Below the pieces are notes generated by a model, which had not been told where the DNA came from, searched no databases, and worked only from the letters and a program-made list of their open reading frames with translations. A stretch of DNA of 64,000 nucleotides, taken from Qipengyuania sp. YIM B01966 (GTDB lineage: Bacteria > Pseudomonadota > Alphaproteobacteria > Sphingomonadales > Sphingomonadaceae). Position 1 is the first letter of the stretch; each line of letters begins with the position of its first letter. Below are positions 1 to 9,180 of the stretch, one piece after another. The position numbers and the translations under genes are program-made. The stretch spans positions 1-64,000 of the forward strand of contig NZ_JADMNM010000009.1 in NCBI RefSeq assembly GCF_016461955.1. Reading direction: 5' to 3'.

Positions 1-348
1 CGGGGCGGGCCATACGTTTCCGCCCGCCGCCGAAACGTGGGCGCGAACCGTGGTGCTGTCTATGCTGTAGTGGCCGCTGTCCGCCATGACCTCGGCCAGG
101 CTGACCGATAGCGCCTCCCAGACCCCGGCCTCGCTCCAGCGCCGGAAGCGCCGGTAGATCGTGTTCCAGTTGCCGTATTTGGGCGGCACATCGAGCCACG
201 GCGTCCCGCAACGCACCCGCCAGAGTATGCCGTTGATGATGGAGCGGTTCTCTTCAGGCGGTCGCGCCCGGCCGCGGTTTGCCACGTCAATTGACAGCAA
301 CCCTCTCAAAATACACCATTCCGCTTCGCTCAGATCGCCCCGGCTCAA
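1..348 (-). CDS. IS5-family transposase, N-terminal part, cut by window edge
   Basis: The minus-strand frame starting at the TTG at 348 is open to base 1 (116 codons). It begins LSRGDLSEAEWCILRGLL and continues with RGRARPPEENRSIINGILW, WLDVPPKYGNWNTIYRRF and SIDSTTVRAHVSAAGG. This is the N-terminal helix-turn-helix part of IS5-type transposases, with the first DDE-type aspartate in the DSTTVRAH stretch. There is no ATG; TTG is the only plausible start, since an in-frame TAG lies just upstream. After AAGG the reading (NVWPAP) departs from what I expect for the family, so a programmed frameshift, as in some orfA/orfB IS5 elements, or decay is possible. The catalytic remainder lies outside the window. 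Confidence 0.75.
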   Translation of the reverse strand, partial: MSRGDLSEAEWCILRGLLSIDVANRGRARPPEENRSIINGILWRVRCGTPWLDVPPKYGNWNTIYRRFRRWSEAGVWEALSVSLAEVMADSGHYSIDSTTVRAHVSAAGGNVWPAP

Positions 349-357
349 CCCCGACTA
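1..357 (-). mobile_element. Partial IS5-type insertion sequence
   Basis: The transposase fragment defines one end of an insertion element that continues past base 1. Its inner border should lie close to 350-360, because methyltransferase-like coding continues up to about 360 on the other side. A CTAG at 353-356 fits the YTAR target preference known for some IS5 elements. I could not identify the terminal inverted repeat, so the border is an estimate. Confidence 0.5.
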
Positions 358-832
358 GTCGATTCCAGCGGATTGTCGGCAGCTAATTTGGCAAGTTTGT
401 CCGGAATGTTCGCGCGAGCATACTGTTCTGCCCGAAAGCCATCCCACCGTCGTGTCCGGTAGATCGCCCCATCGGTCGAACAGATAGGGTGCGGTGGCCT
501 GTGGGATCACATTCTTTCAGCAGGCCAGCAAGGATTGCAGCGCTGCCCCCGCGGTGCACGCCGATTTCCACACAATCACCAGCAATCCCATTGAGCATGG
601 TTTGCTCGGCCAAACGATACAGGCTTACGCGATTCGAGCCGAAACCAGCGTGTACGGATTGCTGATTTCGATCAGCCTCGCCAGCGTGGGTTGCATTTGG
701 CTGAGCAGTTTTAGAAAACCCATCCTCCGAGGAAGAATTGGATGAAGTGCGTAGCGCAAATTTGGTGTCAGCATGATCGTCTTGTAAACTGAATTTGCGG
801 GCTTCCTTATCGGTAAATAATGATGAGTCCAT
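357..832 (-). pseudogene. TylF-like O-methyltransferase remnant, frameshifted
   Basis: The frame from the ATG at 832 encodes LYRLAEQTML, then DCVEIGVHRGGSAAILAGLL, the SAM-binding core of TylF/macrocin-type O-methyltransferases. Past GHRTL the family-like sequence jumps frames: YLFDRWGDLPD is read in a second frame (about 485-445) and WDGFRAEQYARANIPDKLAK in a third (about 445-385). It stops beside the insertion element. At least two frameshifts plus 3' truncation make it non-functional. The stretch 361-830 is visibly more AT-rich than its surroundings, which suggests acquisition. It follows the fabI stop directly (TGA then ATG), so it probably sits at an insertion junction. The first 60 or so residues resemble nothing I recognise. 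Confidence 0.65.
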
Positions 833-1639
833 TCAATCCAGCCCGATATCGGGCGCGTCTTCCTGTTTCATGCCGACTGTGTGATAACCGCCATCGACGT
901 GATGCACCTCGCCCGTTACCCCGCTGGCGAGGTCGGATAGCAGGTACAGCCCGGCCCCGCCGACATCGTCGATGGTCACGTTGCGGCGCAGCGGGGCGTT
1001 CAGCTCGTTCCAGCGCAGGATGTAGCGGAAATCGCCGATGCCGCTGGCCGCCAGCGTCTTGATCGGGCCGGCGCTGATCGCGTTGACGCGGATGTTGCGC
1101 GGGCCGAGGTCGTTGGCGAGATAGCGTACGCTGGCTTCCAGCGCGGCCTTGGCGACGCCCATCACGTTATAATGCGGGATGACCTTTTCCGCCCCGTAAT
1201 AGGTCAGCGTGAGGATGCTGCCGCCGCTTTCGGGCATCAGCGCGGCGGCGCGCTTGGTCACCGCGACCAGGCTGTAGGCCGAAATGTTCATGGTCATCAG
1301 GAAATTGTCGAGGCTGGTATCGATATAGCCGCCGCGCAGCTCGGTCTTGTCGGAAAAGCCGATCGCGTGGACCACGAAGTCGAGCGTACCCCAGCGTTCC
1401 TCGATCAACGCGAAAGCGCGGTCGAGCGCGTCCATATCGGCAACGTCGGCCTCGAACACGAAGTCCGAGCCAAGCTCGGCAGCGAGCGGTTCGACCCGCT
1501 TCTTTAGGGGTTCGCCGAGGTAGGAGAACGCCAGCTCCGCGCCATGTTCGCGCAGTTGGCGGGCAATCCCCCAGGCCAGCGACTTGTCGTTCGCCAGCCC
1601 CATGATGAGGCCGCGCTTGCCTGCCATCAGACCGTTCAT
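833..1639 (-). CDS. fabI: Enoyl-[acyl-carrier-protein] reductase (NADH)
   Basis: Cytoplasmic enzyme that performs the last reduction of each fatty-acid elongation cycle (trans-2-enoyl-ACP to acyl-ACP). The 268-residue protein has the N-terminal nucleotide-binding stretch GLANDKSLAWGIA and the catalytic set of the FabI subgroup: Y147, Y157 and K164 in TYYGAEK and YNVMGVAK. The C-terminal half has NAISAGPIKTLAASGI and GEVHHVDGGY. Length is normal for FabI. Its ATG overlaps the stop of the upstream YihY-like gene by 4 bp, so the two are probably translationally coupled. An ATG four codons in (MAGKRGL) is an alternative start. FabI is the target of triclosan-type inhibitors in other bacteria; nothing here speaks to resistance. 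Confidence 0.95.
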   Translation of the reverse strand: MNGLMAGKRGLIMGLANDKSLAWGIARQLREHGAELAFSYLGEPLKKRVEPLAAELGSDFVFEADVADMDALDRAFALIEERWGTLDFVVHAIGFSDKTELRGGYIDTSLDNFLMTMNISAYSLVAVTKRAAALMPESGGSILTLTYYGAEKVIPHYNVMGVAKAALEASVRYLANDLGPRNIRVNAISAGPIKTLAASGIGDFRYILRWNELNAPLRRNVTIDDVGGAGLYLLSDLASGVTGEVHHVDGGYHTVGMKQEDAPDIGLD

Positions 1640-2712
1640 TGCCCTGTCTCCAACTCTGTGTCCGTCTGTTGTTGCCGGTGCGCGGCGGCTCGCGCAAGAT
1701 CATCGGCCTGGCCGACCACATTCTGTTCCTCGGGGGTTTCGGCCAGAGCCGCGTTCAGTTCGGCCCCGACGACGACGCCAAGGCCAACGAGGTAAAAGAA
1801 GAACAGCACCACCATGATCCCCGACAGCGCTCCGTAGGTGAGGTCATAGGAAAAGAAGCTGCGCAGCGCCGGCGGCAGCGCCAGCGTCACGGCGATCCAC
1901 CAGACGGTGACCGTCAGCGCGCCCGGCCATTTGGGATAGCGCCGCTTGCGATAGGCTTTGGGCGTCAGCGTCAGGAACAGGAGGTAGATCGAGCCGAACA
2001 GGCCGAATGCGGGCACGATCCGGGTCAGCCGCAAGGTGCCCAGCGCATCGCCCAGTTCGGGCATATAGGCATCAATCACTTCCTGCGCGGCGCCGATCAG
2101 CACCTGCGCAAACAGCGAGGCGAACAGCAGGATGACCGCTGCTAGGATGATCCCGAAGGACAGCAGCCGATAGCGCCAGAAGGCCAGCGTTGCGGGCGTG
2201 CCATAGGCCCGGCGCAGGATGTCACGGATCGTTTCGACCAGGCTCGACACGGTCCACAGCCCGACCGCGCCGCCGATCCACAGCAGCCAGCCCGACCGCG
2301 CGGTGACGACATCGCGCGCGACGGGTTCGATCACGTCGGCCACAACCGGCGGGAGTGCCAGGAGGATGGCATTGATGGTCGCCGCCCGGTCCGCCTCCTC
2401 GCCGAAAAGCGAGAAGATCGCCGCGCCGGTGATGAAGAACGGAAAGATCGCCAGGATCGCCATATAGGCAAGGTTTCCGGCGTGGATGAAACCGTCATTA
2501 TAGGCGCCCAGCAGCACCCGCTTGGCGATCTCGAAGATGCGCGTCCCCGGGCCGACGCGGCTGGCGACGCGGGTCCTGAGCTGCTGCCGGCGGGCCGCGC
2601 GGCGGCGCGCCTCGGGGGACAGCGAGGGGACCGGCTCCGCGTCGGGGACTGGCGCGTCAGCGGCAGCATCGGCGGCGGCGCTGTCCGGCAGCGGGGCGGC
2701 CGCCCCGGTCAT
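1636..2712 (-). CDS. YihY/virulence factor BrkB family membrane protein
   Basis: Inner-membrane protein of the YihY/UPF0761 family, whose exact function is unsettled. After an Ala/Pro-rich cytoplasmic N-terminus come a family-like core [21 protein letters not shown] and about six hydrophobic segments (for example [54 protein letters not shown] and [20 protein letters not shown]). The C-terminus ends in a charged tail. I chose the ATG at 2712 because it forms an ATGA overlap with the stop of the upstream J-protein; an upstream start at 2751 would overlap that gene by 43 bp. The downstream 4-bp overlap with fabI suggests a J-protein / yihY / fabI operon. Confidence 0.85.
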   Translation of the reverse strand: MTGAAAPLPDSAAADAAADAPVPDAEPVPSLSPEARRRAARRQQLRTRVASRVGPGTRIFEIAKRVLLGAYNDGFIHAGNLAYMAILAIFPFFITGAAIFSLFGEEADRAATINAILLALPPVVADVIEPVARDVVTARSGWLLWIGGAVGLWTVSSLVETIRDILRRAYGTPATLAFWRYRLLSFGIILAAVILLFASLFAQVLIGAAQEVIDAYMPELGDALGTLRLTRIVPAFGLFGSIYLLFLTLTPKAYRKRRYPKWPGALTVTVWWIAVTLALPPALRSFFSYDLTYGALSGIMVVLFFFYLVGLGVVVGAELNAALAETPEEQNVVGQADDLARAAAHRQQQTDTELETGQ

Positions 2713-3659
2713 ACGCCCAGCGCGCTGCGCGGATTCGAGCTGTCGCGCCACCCTTCCAGCCGCGCGGCAAGCTCGGTGGTGTCAGCCGGCAGCACCAGCG
2801 CGACCCGAACCAACTGGTCGCCGCGCCCGCCGCCGGCTTTGGAAAAGCCCTTGCCCTTCAGCCGCAGCACGGTGCCACTGCCGGTGCCCGGCTTGATATT
2901 CATCATCACCAGCCCATCGACCGTCGGCACGCGGACCTTGGCGCCGGCCACCGCCTCGTCGAGCGTAACCGGCAGGTCGAGCCGGACATCATCGCCCTCG
3001 CGGGTGAAGAAAGCGTGCGGCTGGACCTCGATCGTGACCAGCCCGTCGCCGGTGCCGCCCGGGCCCTGCTGCCCTTTGCCCTTGAGGCGCATCTGCGTGC
3101 CGTCAGCCGTGCCGGCGGGAAGTTTCAGATCGATCGTCTTGCCATCGGCCAGCGTGATTCGCTGGTCGGCGCGAGTCGCCGCATCGATGAACGGCACGCG
3201 CAGGCGATACTGGATATCGGCGCCGCGCGGTGGTGGGGCGGCGCGCCGGCTGCCCGCACCGCCAAAGCCGGCACCTCCGGCGCGCCCGCCGAACAATCCT
3301 TCAAAGATATCGCCGAGATCGACTTCCTCGCCGCCGCCTCCGCCGGCATAGCCGCGGAAATCCTCGGGCCGGAAACCGCCGCCCGGCCCGCCGCGAAAGC
3401 CGCCGCCGCCGCCCATACCGGCAAAGGGATTGGCCGGATTGCCCTCGCCGTCGATCTCGCCCCGGTCGTAGCGGGCGCGCTTGTCGGCATCGGACAGCAG
3501 ATCGTAGGCCTGGGTCGCGGCGGAGAATTTCTCGGCCGCCTTGGGATTGTCGGTATTGCGGTCGGGGTGCAGCTCCTTGGCGAGCTTGCGATAGGCGCTC
3601 TTGATCTCCTTGTCGGAGGCGGTGCGCGGCACGCCGAGAATTGCGTAGGGATCAGGCAT
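2709..3659 (-). CDS. CbpA-like DnaJ family co-chaperone
   Basis: A J-domain co-chaperone that should stimulate DnaK. Residues 3-65 form the J domain ([23 protein letters not shown] at 31-33). It is followed by a long Gly/Phe-rich linker and two C-terminal beta domains ([19 protein letters not shown] and [19 protein letters not shown]). There are no CxxCxGxG zinc repeats, so it is a class B protein like CbpA and not DnaJ itself. The ATG at 3659 puts the J domain at the very N-terminus; a longer frame from 3695 adds 12 unrelated residues. The gene is divergent from pdxH across about 120 bp and heads the operon with the YihY-like gene and fabI. Confidence 0.9.
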   Translation of the reverse strand: MPDPYAILGVPRTASDKEIKSAYRKLAKELHPDRNTDNPKAAEKFSAATQAYDLLSDADKRARYDRGEIDGEGNPANPFAGMGGGGGFRGGPGGGFRPEDFRGYAGGGGGEEVDLGDIFEGLFGGRAGGAGFGGAGSRRAAPPPRGADIQYRLRVPFIDAATRADQRITLADGKTIDLKLPAGTADGTQMRLKGKGQQGPGGTGDGLVTIEVQPHAFFTREGDDVRLDLPVTLDEAVAGAKVRVPTVDGLVMMNIKPGTGSGTVLRLKGKGFSKAGGGRGDQLVRVALVLPADTTELAARLEGWRDSSNPRSALGV

Positions 3660-3781
3660 CGCGTGGTAGCTAGGTAATGCACCGCCGGGGCGCAAGCGGT
3701 GATCGCCCGCGCGGGCGAGGGGACTTTCCCCGCCCCGCCGCCGCAGCTAGGGCAATGGCCGAGCCAAGGAAGATAACCGCC

Positions 3782-4396
3782 ATGAGCGACAGCCCCGACA
3801 ATCGCGACAGCGCCTTGCCCGACAGCGACCCGCTGGGCCTGTTCGCGCGCTGGTTGGCCGAGGCGGAAGGTGCCGAGCCCAATGATCCCAATGCGATGGC
3901 ACTGGCCACTGCCACGCCAACAGGCGCGCCATCCGTGCGGATGGTGCTGCTGAAGGGGTTCGGGCCGGAAGGCTTCACCTTCTATACCAACGCCGGCAGC
4001 CGCAAGGGCGGCGAGATTGCCGCCAATCCGCAGGCGGCGCTGCTGTTTCACTGGAAGAGCCTCAGGCGACAAGTGCGCGTCGAGGGGCCGCTCGCCGAGG
4101 TCAGCGCAGCCGAGGCTGACGCCTATTTCCATTCGCGCCCGCGCGTCTCGCAGATCGGCTCGGCGGCGTCCGACCAGTCGCGCCCGCTGGCCGAGCGGGG
4201 GGACTATCTCGACCGGATCGCGGCGCTGGCGGCCGAGCATCCGACCGGCGACATCCCGCGCCCGCCGCACTGGACCGGCTTTAACCTCGCCCCGCGCGCG
4301 ATCGAATTCTGGCTCGACCGGCCGGCGCGGATCCATGACCGCCGGCGGTTCGAGCGCGATGGAGGGGGGTGGACCAGCACCCTGCTCTATCCATGA
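3782..4396 (+). CDS. pdxH: Pyridoxamine 5'-phosphate oxidase
   Basis: FMN enzyme that oxidises pyridoxine or pyridoxamine 5'-phosphate to pyridoxal phosphate, the last step of vitamin B6 synthesis and salvage. Signatures are MALATATPTGAPSVRMVLLK, FYTNAGSRKGGEIAANPQA, LLFHWKSLRRQVRVEG, SRPRVSQIGSAASDQS and the conserved C-terminal RFERDGGGWTSTLLYP. The ATG at 3782 is preceded by AAGGAAG at a normal distance and gives 204 residues, close to the family length; two upstream ATGs (3677, 3755) lack such a site. Its stop overlaps the next gene by 4 bp (ATGA). Confidence 0.95.
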   Translation: MSDSPDNRDSALPDSDPLGLFARWLAEAEGAEPNDPNAMALATATPTGAPSVRMVLLKGFGPEGFTFYTNAGSRKGGEIAANPQAALLFHWKSLRRQVRVEGPLAEVSAAEADAYFHSRPRVSQIGSAASDQSRPLAERGDYLDRIAALAAEHPTGDIPRPPHWTGFNLAPRAIEFWLDRPARIHDRRRFERDGGGWTSTLLYP

Positions 4397-5349
4397 GCCC
4401 GGCGCGCACCCCGGCGGCCGCGGAAGAACGCGCCCGGCTGACCCGCAGCGCGGCCTATGCCTCTGTTGCGATGGCGCTGGTGCTGGTCGGGTTCAAGGCC
4501 TGGGCGGTCTGGCGCACCGGCTCGACCGCCATGCTCGGCAGCCTGGCCGATACCGCGCTCGACCTGGTGGCGAGCTTCGCCACGCTGGCGGGGGTATGGA
4601 TCGCGGCCATGCCGGCGGACGAAGACCACCGCTTCGGCCACGGCAAGGCCGAGGCGCTGGCGGCGTTCGTGCAGGTCATGCTGATCGTGATCTCGGCCGT
4701 CGGGATTGCCTTTCGCGCGGTCCAGCAATGGCTCGCCGGCAGCCGGGTGGCCAGCGCGGAGGAAGGCATCGGCGTGTCGCTGCTGGCGATCCTTGCCACA
4801 CTGGCGCTGCTTGCCTGGCAGCGCCATGTCATCCGCCGCACCGGTTCTGTCGCGATCAGGACCGATAACGTTCATTACCAATCAGACCTGCTGCTCAACC
4901 TGGCGGTGATCGCGGCGCTGGTGCTCGACCGCTATCTGGGTGTGACCGGGGCTGACCCGCTGTTCGGCCTCGCGATCGCGCTGTGGCTGCTTTGGGGCGC
5001 ATGGTCGGCTTCCTCGGAGGCGCTCGACCATCTGATGGACCGCGAATGGCCGGAAGAACGCCGCCAGCAATTCCTCGCCGTGCTGGCCCGCCATCCGGAG
5101 CTGCGCGGGGTGCACGATCTGCGCACGCGGACCAGCGGGGCGCATGATTTCGTCCAGTTCCACGCCGCGGTCGATCCGCATCTGACCGTGCTCGAAGCGC
5201 ACCGGCTGATGGACGAGATCGAAGCCCGGCTGGAGCAGGAATTTCCCGGGGTCGAGGTGTTTATCCATCCCGATCCCGAGGGCCATCTCGACGAGGTCGG
5301 CGTCGCCGCGACCGAGCTGCTGCCGGGCCGCGAAGGACTGCCGGGGTGA
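4393..5349 (+). CDS. Cation diffusion facilitator (FieF-like) metal efflux transporter
   Basis: Inner-membrane divalent-metal/proton antiporter of the CDF family. Six transmembrane segments are visible in the first 210 residues. Metal-site motifs are DTALDL in helix 2 (DxxxD), HRFGHGKAEALAAF in the cytoplasmic loop, and HYQSD in helix 5 (HxxxD), the arrangement of FieF-like Zn/Fe transporters. The C-terminal cytoplasmic domain (GVHDLRTRTSGAHDFVQFH, then VEVFIHPDPEGH) is the usual metal-sensing fold. I chose the ATG at 4393 because of its ATGA overlap with pdxH; a start at 4369 would overlap further. The protein also overlaps the following phzF-like gene by 4 bp. The transported metal cannot be read from the sequence. 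Confidence 0.9.
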   Translation: MSPARTPAAAEERARLTRSAAYASVAMALVLVGFKAWAVWRTGSTAMLGSLADTALDLVASFATLAGVWIAAMPADEDHRFGHGKAEALAAFVQVMLIVISAVGIAFRAVQQWLAGSRVASAEEGIGVSLLAILATLALLAWQRHVIRRTGSVAIRTDNVHYQSDLLLNLAVIAALVLDRYLGVTGADPLFGLAIALWLLWGAWSASSEALDHLMDREWPEERRQQFLAVLARHPELRGVHDLRTRTSGAHDFVQFHAAVDPHLTVLEAHRLMDEIEARLEQEFPGVEVFIHPDPEGHLDEVGVAATELLPGREGLPG

Positions 5350-6149
5350 AGGACTATCCCTACTGGCATATTGATGCTTTCACGTTGGGTGATGCCCCGC
5401 TGACCGGCAATCAGGCGGCGGTGATGGTGCTCGACCACTGGCTCAGCGATGATTGGCTGGCGCGGATCGCGGCGGAAAACAACTTTGCCGAAACCGCCTT
5501 CCTGGTGCCCGACACCAGCGACGCGGCGGATTGGGAGCTGCGCTGGTTCACGCCGGCCACCGAGGTCCGCCTGTGCGGCCACGCCACGCTGGCGAGCGGC
5601 CATGCGATGCTGGCGGCAGGCGATGCGGCCGAAGTCCGCTTCCGCACGCGGCAGGCCGGCGTGCTGAGCGTCAGGCGTTGCGCGGACGGTTACGATCTGG
5701 CGCTGCCGGCGATTCCCACGGTGCCGGGCGATTTTGATGACGCGGTGGCGCTGCTCGGCGGCGATATGCTTAGAGTGTATCTCAGCGAGCATCGCTATGC
5801 GCTGTTCGTGTTCGCTGACGAGGCCGCTGTGCGCGCGCTTCGCCCCGATCTGCGCGCGCTTGCCGCTTTGGGCGACTGGCAGTTCATCTGCACCGCACCA
5901 GGCGGCGCGACGGACGTGGTGAGCCGCGTGTTCGTGCCGGGCGCGGGGGTGGACGAGGACAGTTTCACTGGGTCGGCCCATGCGGTGCTGACGCCTTATT
6001 GGGCTGAGCGGCTGGGCCGTGCCCGGTTCAGCGCGCTGCAGGCCAGCCAGCGCGGCGGCGAGGCGCTGTGCCGGCTTGACGGCGACAGGGCCATCCTCAC
6101 CGGGCGCTGCGCCACTGTGGTCGCAGGAACGTTCCGGCTGCCCGGCTGA
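5346..6149 (+). CDS. PhzF family isomerase/epimerase-like protein
   Basis: Member of the PhzF fold family, which includes phenazine biosynthesis isomerases and amino-acid epimerases. It has the N-terminal signature IDAFTLGDAPLTGNQAAVMV, the catalytic glutamate E49 in ENNFAETAFLV, LRWFTPATEVRLCGHATLAS, and the C-terminal half-signature EDSFTGSAHAVLTPYW. Length (267) fits. The GTG start overlaps the stop of the metal transporter by 4 bp. No phenazine genes are nearby, so a housekeeping epimerase or isomerase role is more likely than phenazine synthesis; the substrate is unknown. Confidence 0.85.
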   Translation: MKDYPYWHIDAFTLGDAPLTGNQAAVMVLDHWLSDDWLARIAAENNFAETAFLVPDTSDAADWELRWFTPATEVRLCGHATLASGHAMLAAGDAAEVRFRTRQAGVLSVRRCADGYDLALPAIPTVPGDFDDAVALLGGDMLRVYLSEHRYALFVFADEAAVRALRPDLRALAALGDWQFICTAPGGATDVVSRVFVPGAGVDEDSFTGSAHAVLTPYWAERLGRARFSALQASQRGGEALCRLDGDRAILTGRCATVVAGTFRLPG

Positions 6150-6152
6150 CGC

Positions 6153-7298
6153 TCAGCGCGCTGGATAGAGTTCGACGATCTCGGCCAGCGCCGGCATCAG
6201 CGCGGCCCGCTGGGCATCGTCAGAATGGCCAAGGCGCACCACGGTCAGCTGTTGGTCGGGCGAGACGATAACATATTGCCCCATATGGCCGACCAGCGAA
6301 AACAGGCTGGCGGGGCCCCGTCCGGGGAACAGCACCTGATCATCCCCGCGCGCCTCGCTGCGCCGGTTGAGCCAGGTCTGCGCGCCGTAATCGGCCGCGC
6401 GCGGGCTGGGCCGGGTCATGAACTCGACCCATTGGCGGGGCACCAGTTGCGAGCCGCGATACGAGCCCTTGTTGCGGAGGAAATCGCCGAACCGGGCCCA
6501 ATCGCGCGCAGTGCCGTGGATCAGGCTGCCGCCGATCTGGGTGCCGGCAGCGTCATATTCGGGGACCATCGAATCCATCGCCAGCGGGGCGAAAATCCGC
6601 GCCTTGAGGAATTCGTCGACCGCCTGCCGGCGCGCCTCGGCGCCGGCCGCATGGGCCAGCACGCGCGCCGCGATGTCTGACAGAATCACCGTCGTAGCGC
6701 TCGAATATTCGAATTTCGCGCCCGGTTCCGCTTCCAGCGGTTGTTCTTCGGCAAAGCGCGCCATGTCGTCGCGCCCGGCGAGGAACAGCATCACCGCCTC
6801 GCTCGATTCGTAGGGCGGGTCGCCGCCTTCGGTGTGGCGCAGGCCCGAGCGCATCTGGAGCAATTGGCGCAGCGTGATTTCGCCGCGCGGGTCGCCCGGC
6901 CGCTGCCACAGCGGGATTGGCGGGCTCTCGTCCAACCTCAGCCGCCCGTCCGCGACGAGCATCCCGATCATCACTGCGGTAATTGTCTTGGCCATCGACC
7001 AGCTGACAAAGCGCGTGTCGGGGCCATAACCGGGTGCATAGCGTTCGGCGACCACCCGCCCGCCATGCATCACCAGCAGCGCGCGCGTTTCGCCCATCGC
7101 CGCCGGATCGGCGAACAGATCGTCGATCTTGCGGGCAAGCTGGTCGCGCGGGGCGCCGGCATCCTCCTTGACGGCAGCCAATGCCGCTTGGGTCAACGGT
7201 GGCTTCTCAGCCGGCGCCGGGGCGCCGCATCCGGCCAGCGCGACAAGCACTGGCACCAGCAGCGGGGCGGCGATAGAGGGGCGGCGGAAACGCGGCAT
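6153..7298 (-). CDS. Serine hydrolase, class C beta-lactamase-like lipoprotein
   Basis: Exported serine hydrolase of the beta-lactamase/6-aminohexanoate-dimer hydrolase superfamily. From the ATG at 7298 it starts with a lipoprotein signal peptide (basic N-terminus, VPVLVALAGC lipobox), so the mature protein should be anchored by a lipidated cysteine. The nucleophile motif SxxK is SWSMAKTI, and the second motif YSS is FEYSSATTVIL. Later pieces include GGSLIHGTARDWARFGDFL and VGHMGQYVIVSPDQQ, as in EstB-like hydrolases. The longer frame from 7370 would place 24 residues ahead of the signal peptide and is unlikely. It converges with the phzF-like gene (3-bp gap) and is divergent from the next small gene. 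Substrate unknown. Confidence 0.85.
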   Translation of the reverse strand: MPRFRRPSIAAPLLVPVLVALAGCGAPAPAEKPPLTQAALAAVKEDAGAPRDQLARKIDDLFADPAAMGETRALLVMHGGRVVAERYAPGYGPDTRFVSWSMAKTITAVMIGMLVADGRLRLDESPPIPLWQRPGDPRGEITLRQLLQMRSGLRHTEGGDPPYESSEAVMLFLAGRDDMARFAEEQPLEAEPGAKFEYSSATTVILSDIAARVLAHAAGAEARRQAVDEFLKARIFAPLAMDSMVPEYDAAGTQIGGSLIHGTARDWARFGDFLRNKGSYRGSQLVPRQWVEFMTRPSPRAADYGAQTWLNRRSEARGDDQVLFPGRGPASLFSLVGHMGQYVIVSPDQQLTVVRLGHSDDAQRAALMPALAEIVELYPAR

Positions 7299-7384
7299 TG
7301 CGGCGCATTCGCACAGGGGAATCGGGCTTGGCAATTGCAAACAGCAGCAGGCGCGCAAGGCAGCGGGCAAGGGCCGGCGGGCGC

Positions 7385-7693
7385 ATGATGCGCTGGGTGA
7401 TGCTGGCGGTGATCGCCGCGATCGCCGCCGCCGCCTTCGTCTGGCGCACGCCCATGCTCGGCTATAGCGGGGTCGGTGCGGCCTATATGGCGCGCGTCGG
7501 CTGCTCGTGCCGCTTCGTCGCCGGGCGCAGCCTCGAGGATTGCGCCAAGGACAAGATGGCGGGGATGGAACTGGTCATGCTGAGCGAGGATGCCGAGGCG
7601 AAAAGCGTTACCGCGCGCTTCCCGCTGCTGGCGAGCGAGACGGCGCGGTTGCGCGACGGCTATGGCTGCGTGCTGGAGCCGTGGGACGGCTGA
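7385..7693 (+). CDS. Small membrane-anchored or exported protein of unknown function
   Basis: About 102 residues. One N-terminal hydrophobic segment ([17 protein letters not shown]) is followed by a periplasmic portion with four cysteines ([19 protein letters not shown] and GYGCVLEP). The spacing suggests disulphides or a metal/haem-related role, but I recognise no domain. Two adjacent ATGs (7385 and 7388) are possible starts. It is divergent from the serine hydrolase across 86 bp, and its 3' end overlaps the convergent mnmA by 34 bp. High-GC codon use matches the neighbours, so it is probably a native gene. Confidence 0.65.
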   Translation: MMRWVMLAVIAAIAAAAFVWRTPMLGYSGVGAAYMARVGCSCRFVAGRSLEDCAKDKMAGMELVMLSEDAEAKSVTARFPLLASETARLRDGYGCVLEPWDG

Positions 7694-8865
7694 AGCGCCG
7701 CCTCGGTATCCTCGATCCAGCCGCCGCCGACCACCCGGTCACCGGCATAAAGCACCGCCGCCTGCCCCGGCGCGACGCCATATTCGGGCGCGGCGAAGCG
7801 GATCACCGTCTCGGCCCCGTCGCCCAGCGGCCCTTCCAGCGTAATTGGCACGGGCCGGGCCAGGCTGCGGACCTTGGCAGTGAGCTGCTCGGACATAAGC
7901 CGCGGGCCGATGCGGTTCGTGCCGCCAAGGCGCGCGCTGGCGACAGCCAGCATCCGCCGCGGGCCGACCAGCACCGCGCGGCTCGCCGCCTCGATGCCGA
8001 CAACATAGAGCGGCTCGCTCTGCCCGCCAATTTCCAGGCCGCGTCGCTGGCCGACGGTGAAATGGACGATCCCGTGATGTCGGCCCAGTTCGGCGCGCGT
8101 TTCGGCGTGGATGATCGGGCCGTCCTCCCCGCCCGCCGGGCGGAGCTGTTTGACGATCCGTGCATAATCGCCGTCGGGCACGAAGCAGATATCCTGGCTG
8201 TCCGGCTTGGCGGCGTTGCGCAGGCCCGCGGCCTCGGCCAGCTCACGCACCGCGCTCTTTGGCAAGCTGCCCAGCGGGAACCGCAGGAAATCGAGCTGCG
8301 GTTCGGTCGTCGCAAACAGGAAATAGGACTGGTCGCGCGCGTGGTCGGCCGCCCGGTGCAGCTCCGGCCCGTCCGCGCCCATGACGCGGCGGACATAATG
8401 GCCGGTGGCGAGGCAATCGGCACCCAGTTCGCGGGCCATGCGCAGGAGATCGGTGAATTTGGGCCCCATATTGCAGCGGATGCACGGCACCGGGGTCCGC
8501 CCGGCGAGATAATCGTCGGCAAAGCGTTCGACCACCTCCTCGCGAAAGGCGCTTTCATGGTCGAACACGTAATGGCCGATGCCCAGCCGGTCCGCCACGG
8601 CGCGCGCGTCGCGGATATCGTCGCCTGCGCAGCACGCGCCCTTGCGGCCCGTCGCAGCGCCGTAATCGTACAGCTGGAGCGTGATGCCCAGCACCTCGGC
8701 ACCGGTGGCGGCAGCCAGCGCGGCGACCACCGAGGAATCGACCCCGCCCGACATCGCCACCACGATCCGGCACTGGTCAGCCGGACGGGGCAGGTCGAAC
8801 AGCCGGGCGGCGGCGGCCGGATCGCGCAGGGGGCCGGGCGCGGTTATGGGCATAAGGGCGCTCAT
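7660..8865 (-). CDS. mnmA: tRNA-specific 2-thiouridylase
   Basis: Installs the 2-thio group on the wobble uridine of Lys, Glu and Gln tRNAs, taking sulfur from a relay protein. The PP-loop SGGVDSS is at residues 39-45 of the chosen product. It is followed by [29 protein letters not shown], the catalytic-cysteine regions [14 protein letters not shown] and [15 protein letters not shown], and [13 protein letters not shown] in the C-terminal tRNA-binding part. The open frame extends to 9069, but conserved sequence starts near [20 protein letters not shown], so I chose the ATG at 8865; ATG 8853 is also possible. The 3' end overlaps the small convergent gene at 7385-7693. Confidence 0.93.
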   Translation of the reverse strand: MSALMPITAPGPLRDPAAAARLFDLPRPADQCRIVVAMSGGVDSSVVAALAAATGAEVLGITLQLYDYGAATGRKGACCAGDDIRDARAVADRLGIGHYVFDHESAFREEVVERFADDYLAGRTPVPCIRCNMGPKFTDLLRMARELGADCLATGHYVRRVMGADGPELHRAADHARDQSYFLFATTEPQLDFLRFPLGSLPKSAVRELAEAAGLRNAAKPDSQDICFVPDGDYARIVKQLRPAGGEDGPIIHAETRAELGRHHGIVHFTVGQRRGLEIGGQSEPLYVVGIEAASRAVLVGPRRMLAVASARLGGTNRIGPRLMSEQLTAKVRSLARPVPITLEGPLGDGAETVIRFAAPEYGVAPGQAAVLYAGDRVVGGGWIEDTEAALQPSHGSSTQP

Positions 8866-9098
8866 CAGCCGCGCCCATACCGCACTGGCACTCCCGGCAA
8901 CAGGGTTTCCGATATGAAGGGCATTTACCTGATCTTGACCAACCGGTGCCATCAGGGTGTCGATGACTTTGCCGAATGTCTTTCCCGTTGCCCACGCCGG
9001 TCTCGAGTCCGATGCCGTATTCGCGCTCGACTGGGCGGGATCGGTTGCGCGTATCGCGGCCCGGCGCAACCAACCTGGCTATCGCGCCAAACGCCGCA

Positions 9099-9106
9099 TT
9101 AACCAT
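9099..9106 (+). promoter_or_regulatory. CtrA-type half-site (TTAACCAT) upstream of sciP
   Basis: TTAACCAT lies 75 bp before the sciP start and matches the half-site recognised by the cell-cycle regulator CtrA. In Caulobacter, sciP is a CtrA target and SciP in turn blocks CtrA activation, so a site here fits that loop. It is a single 8-mer with no second TTAA at the canonical spacing, so it is suggestive only. Confidence 0.45.
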
Positions 9107-9180
9107 GGCACTTCAGGACATCGCAAGGGAGCGTCGGCGATACCGACCGTTCTAGCGGACGTTTACCAGGGATCGCAGTG

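Noticed and set aside
60-290. 76-codon ATG-started frame at the left end
   Set aside because: It is a shifted reading of the transposase; the real protein-like sequence is in the frame starting at the TTG at 348.
5346-6149. Phenazine biosynthesis role for the PhzF-like protein
   Set aside because: No other phenazine genes are present and the family includes many housekeeping epimerases; only the fold is supported.
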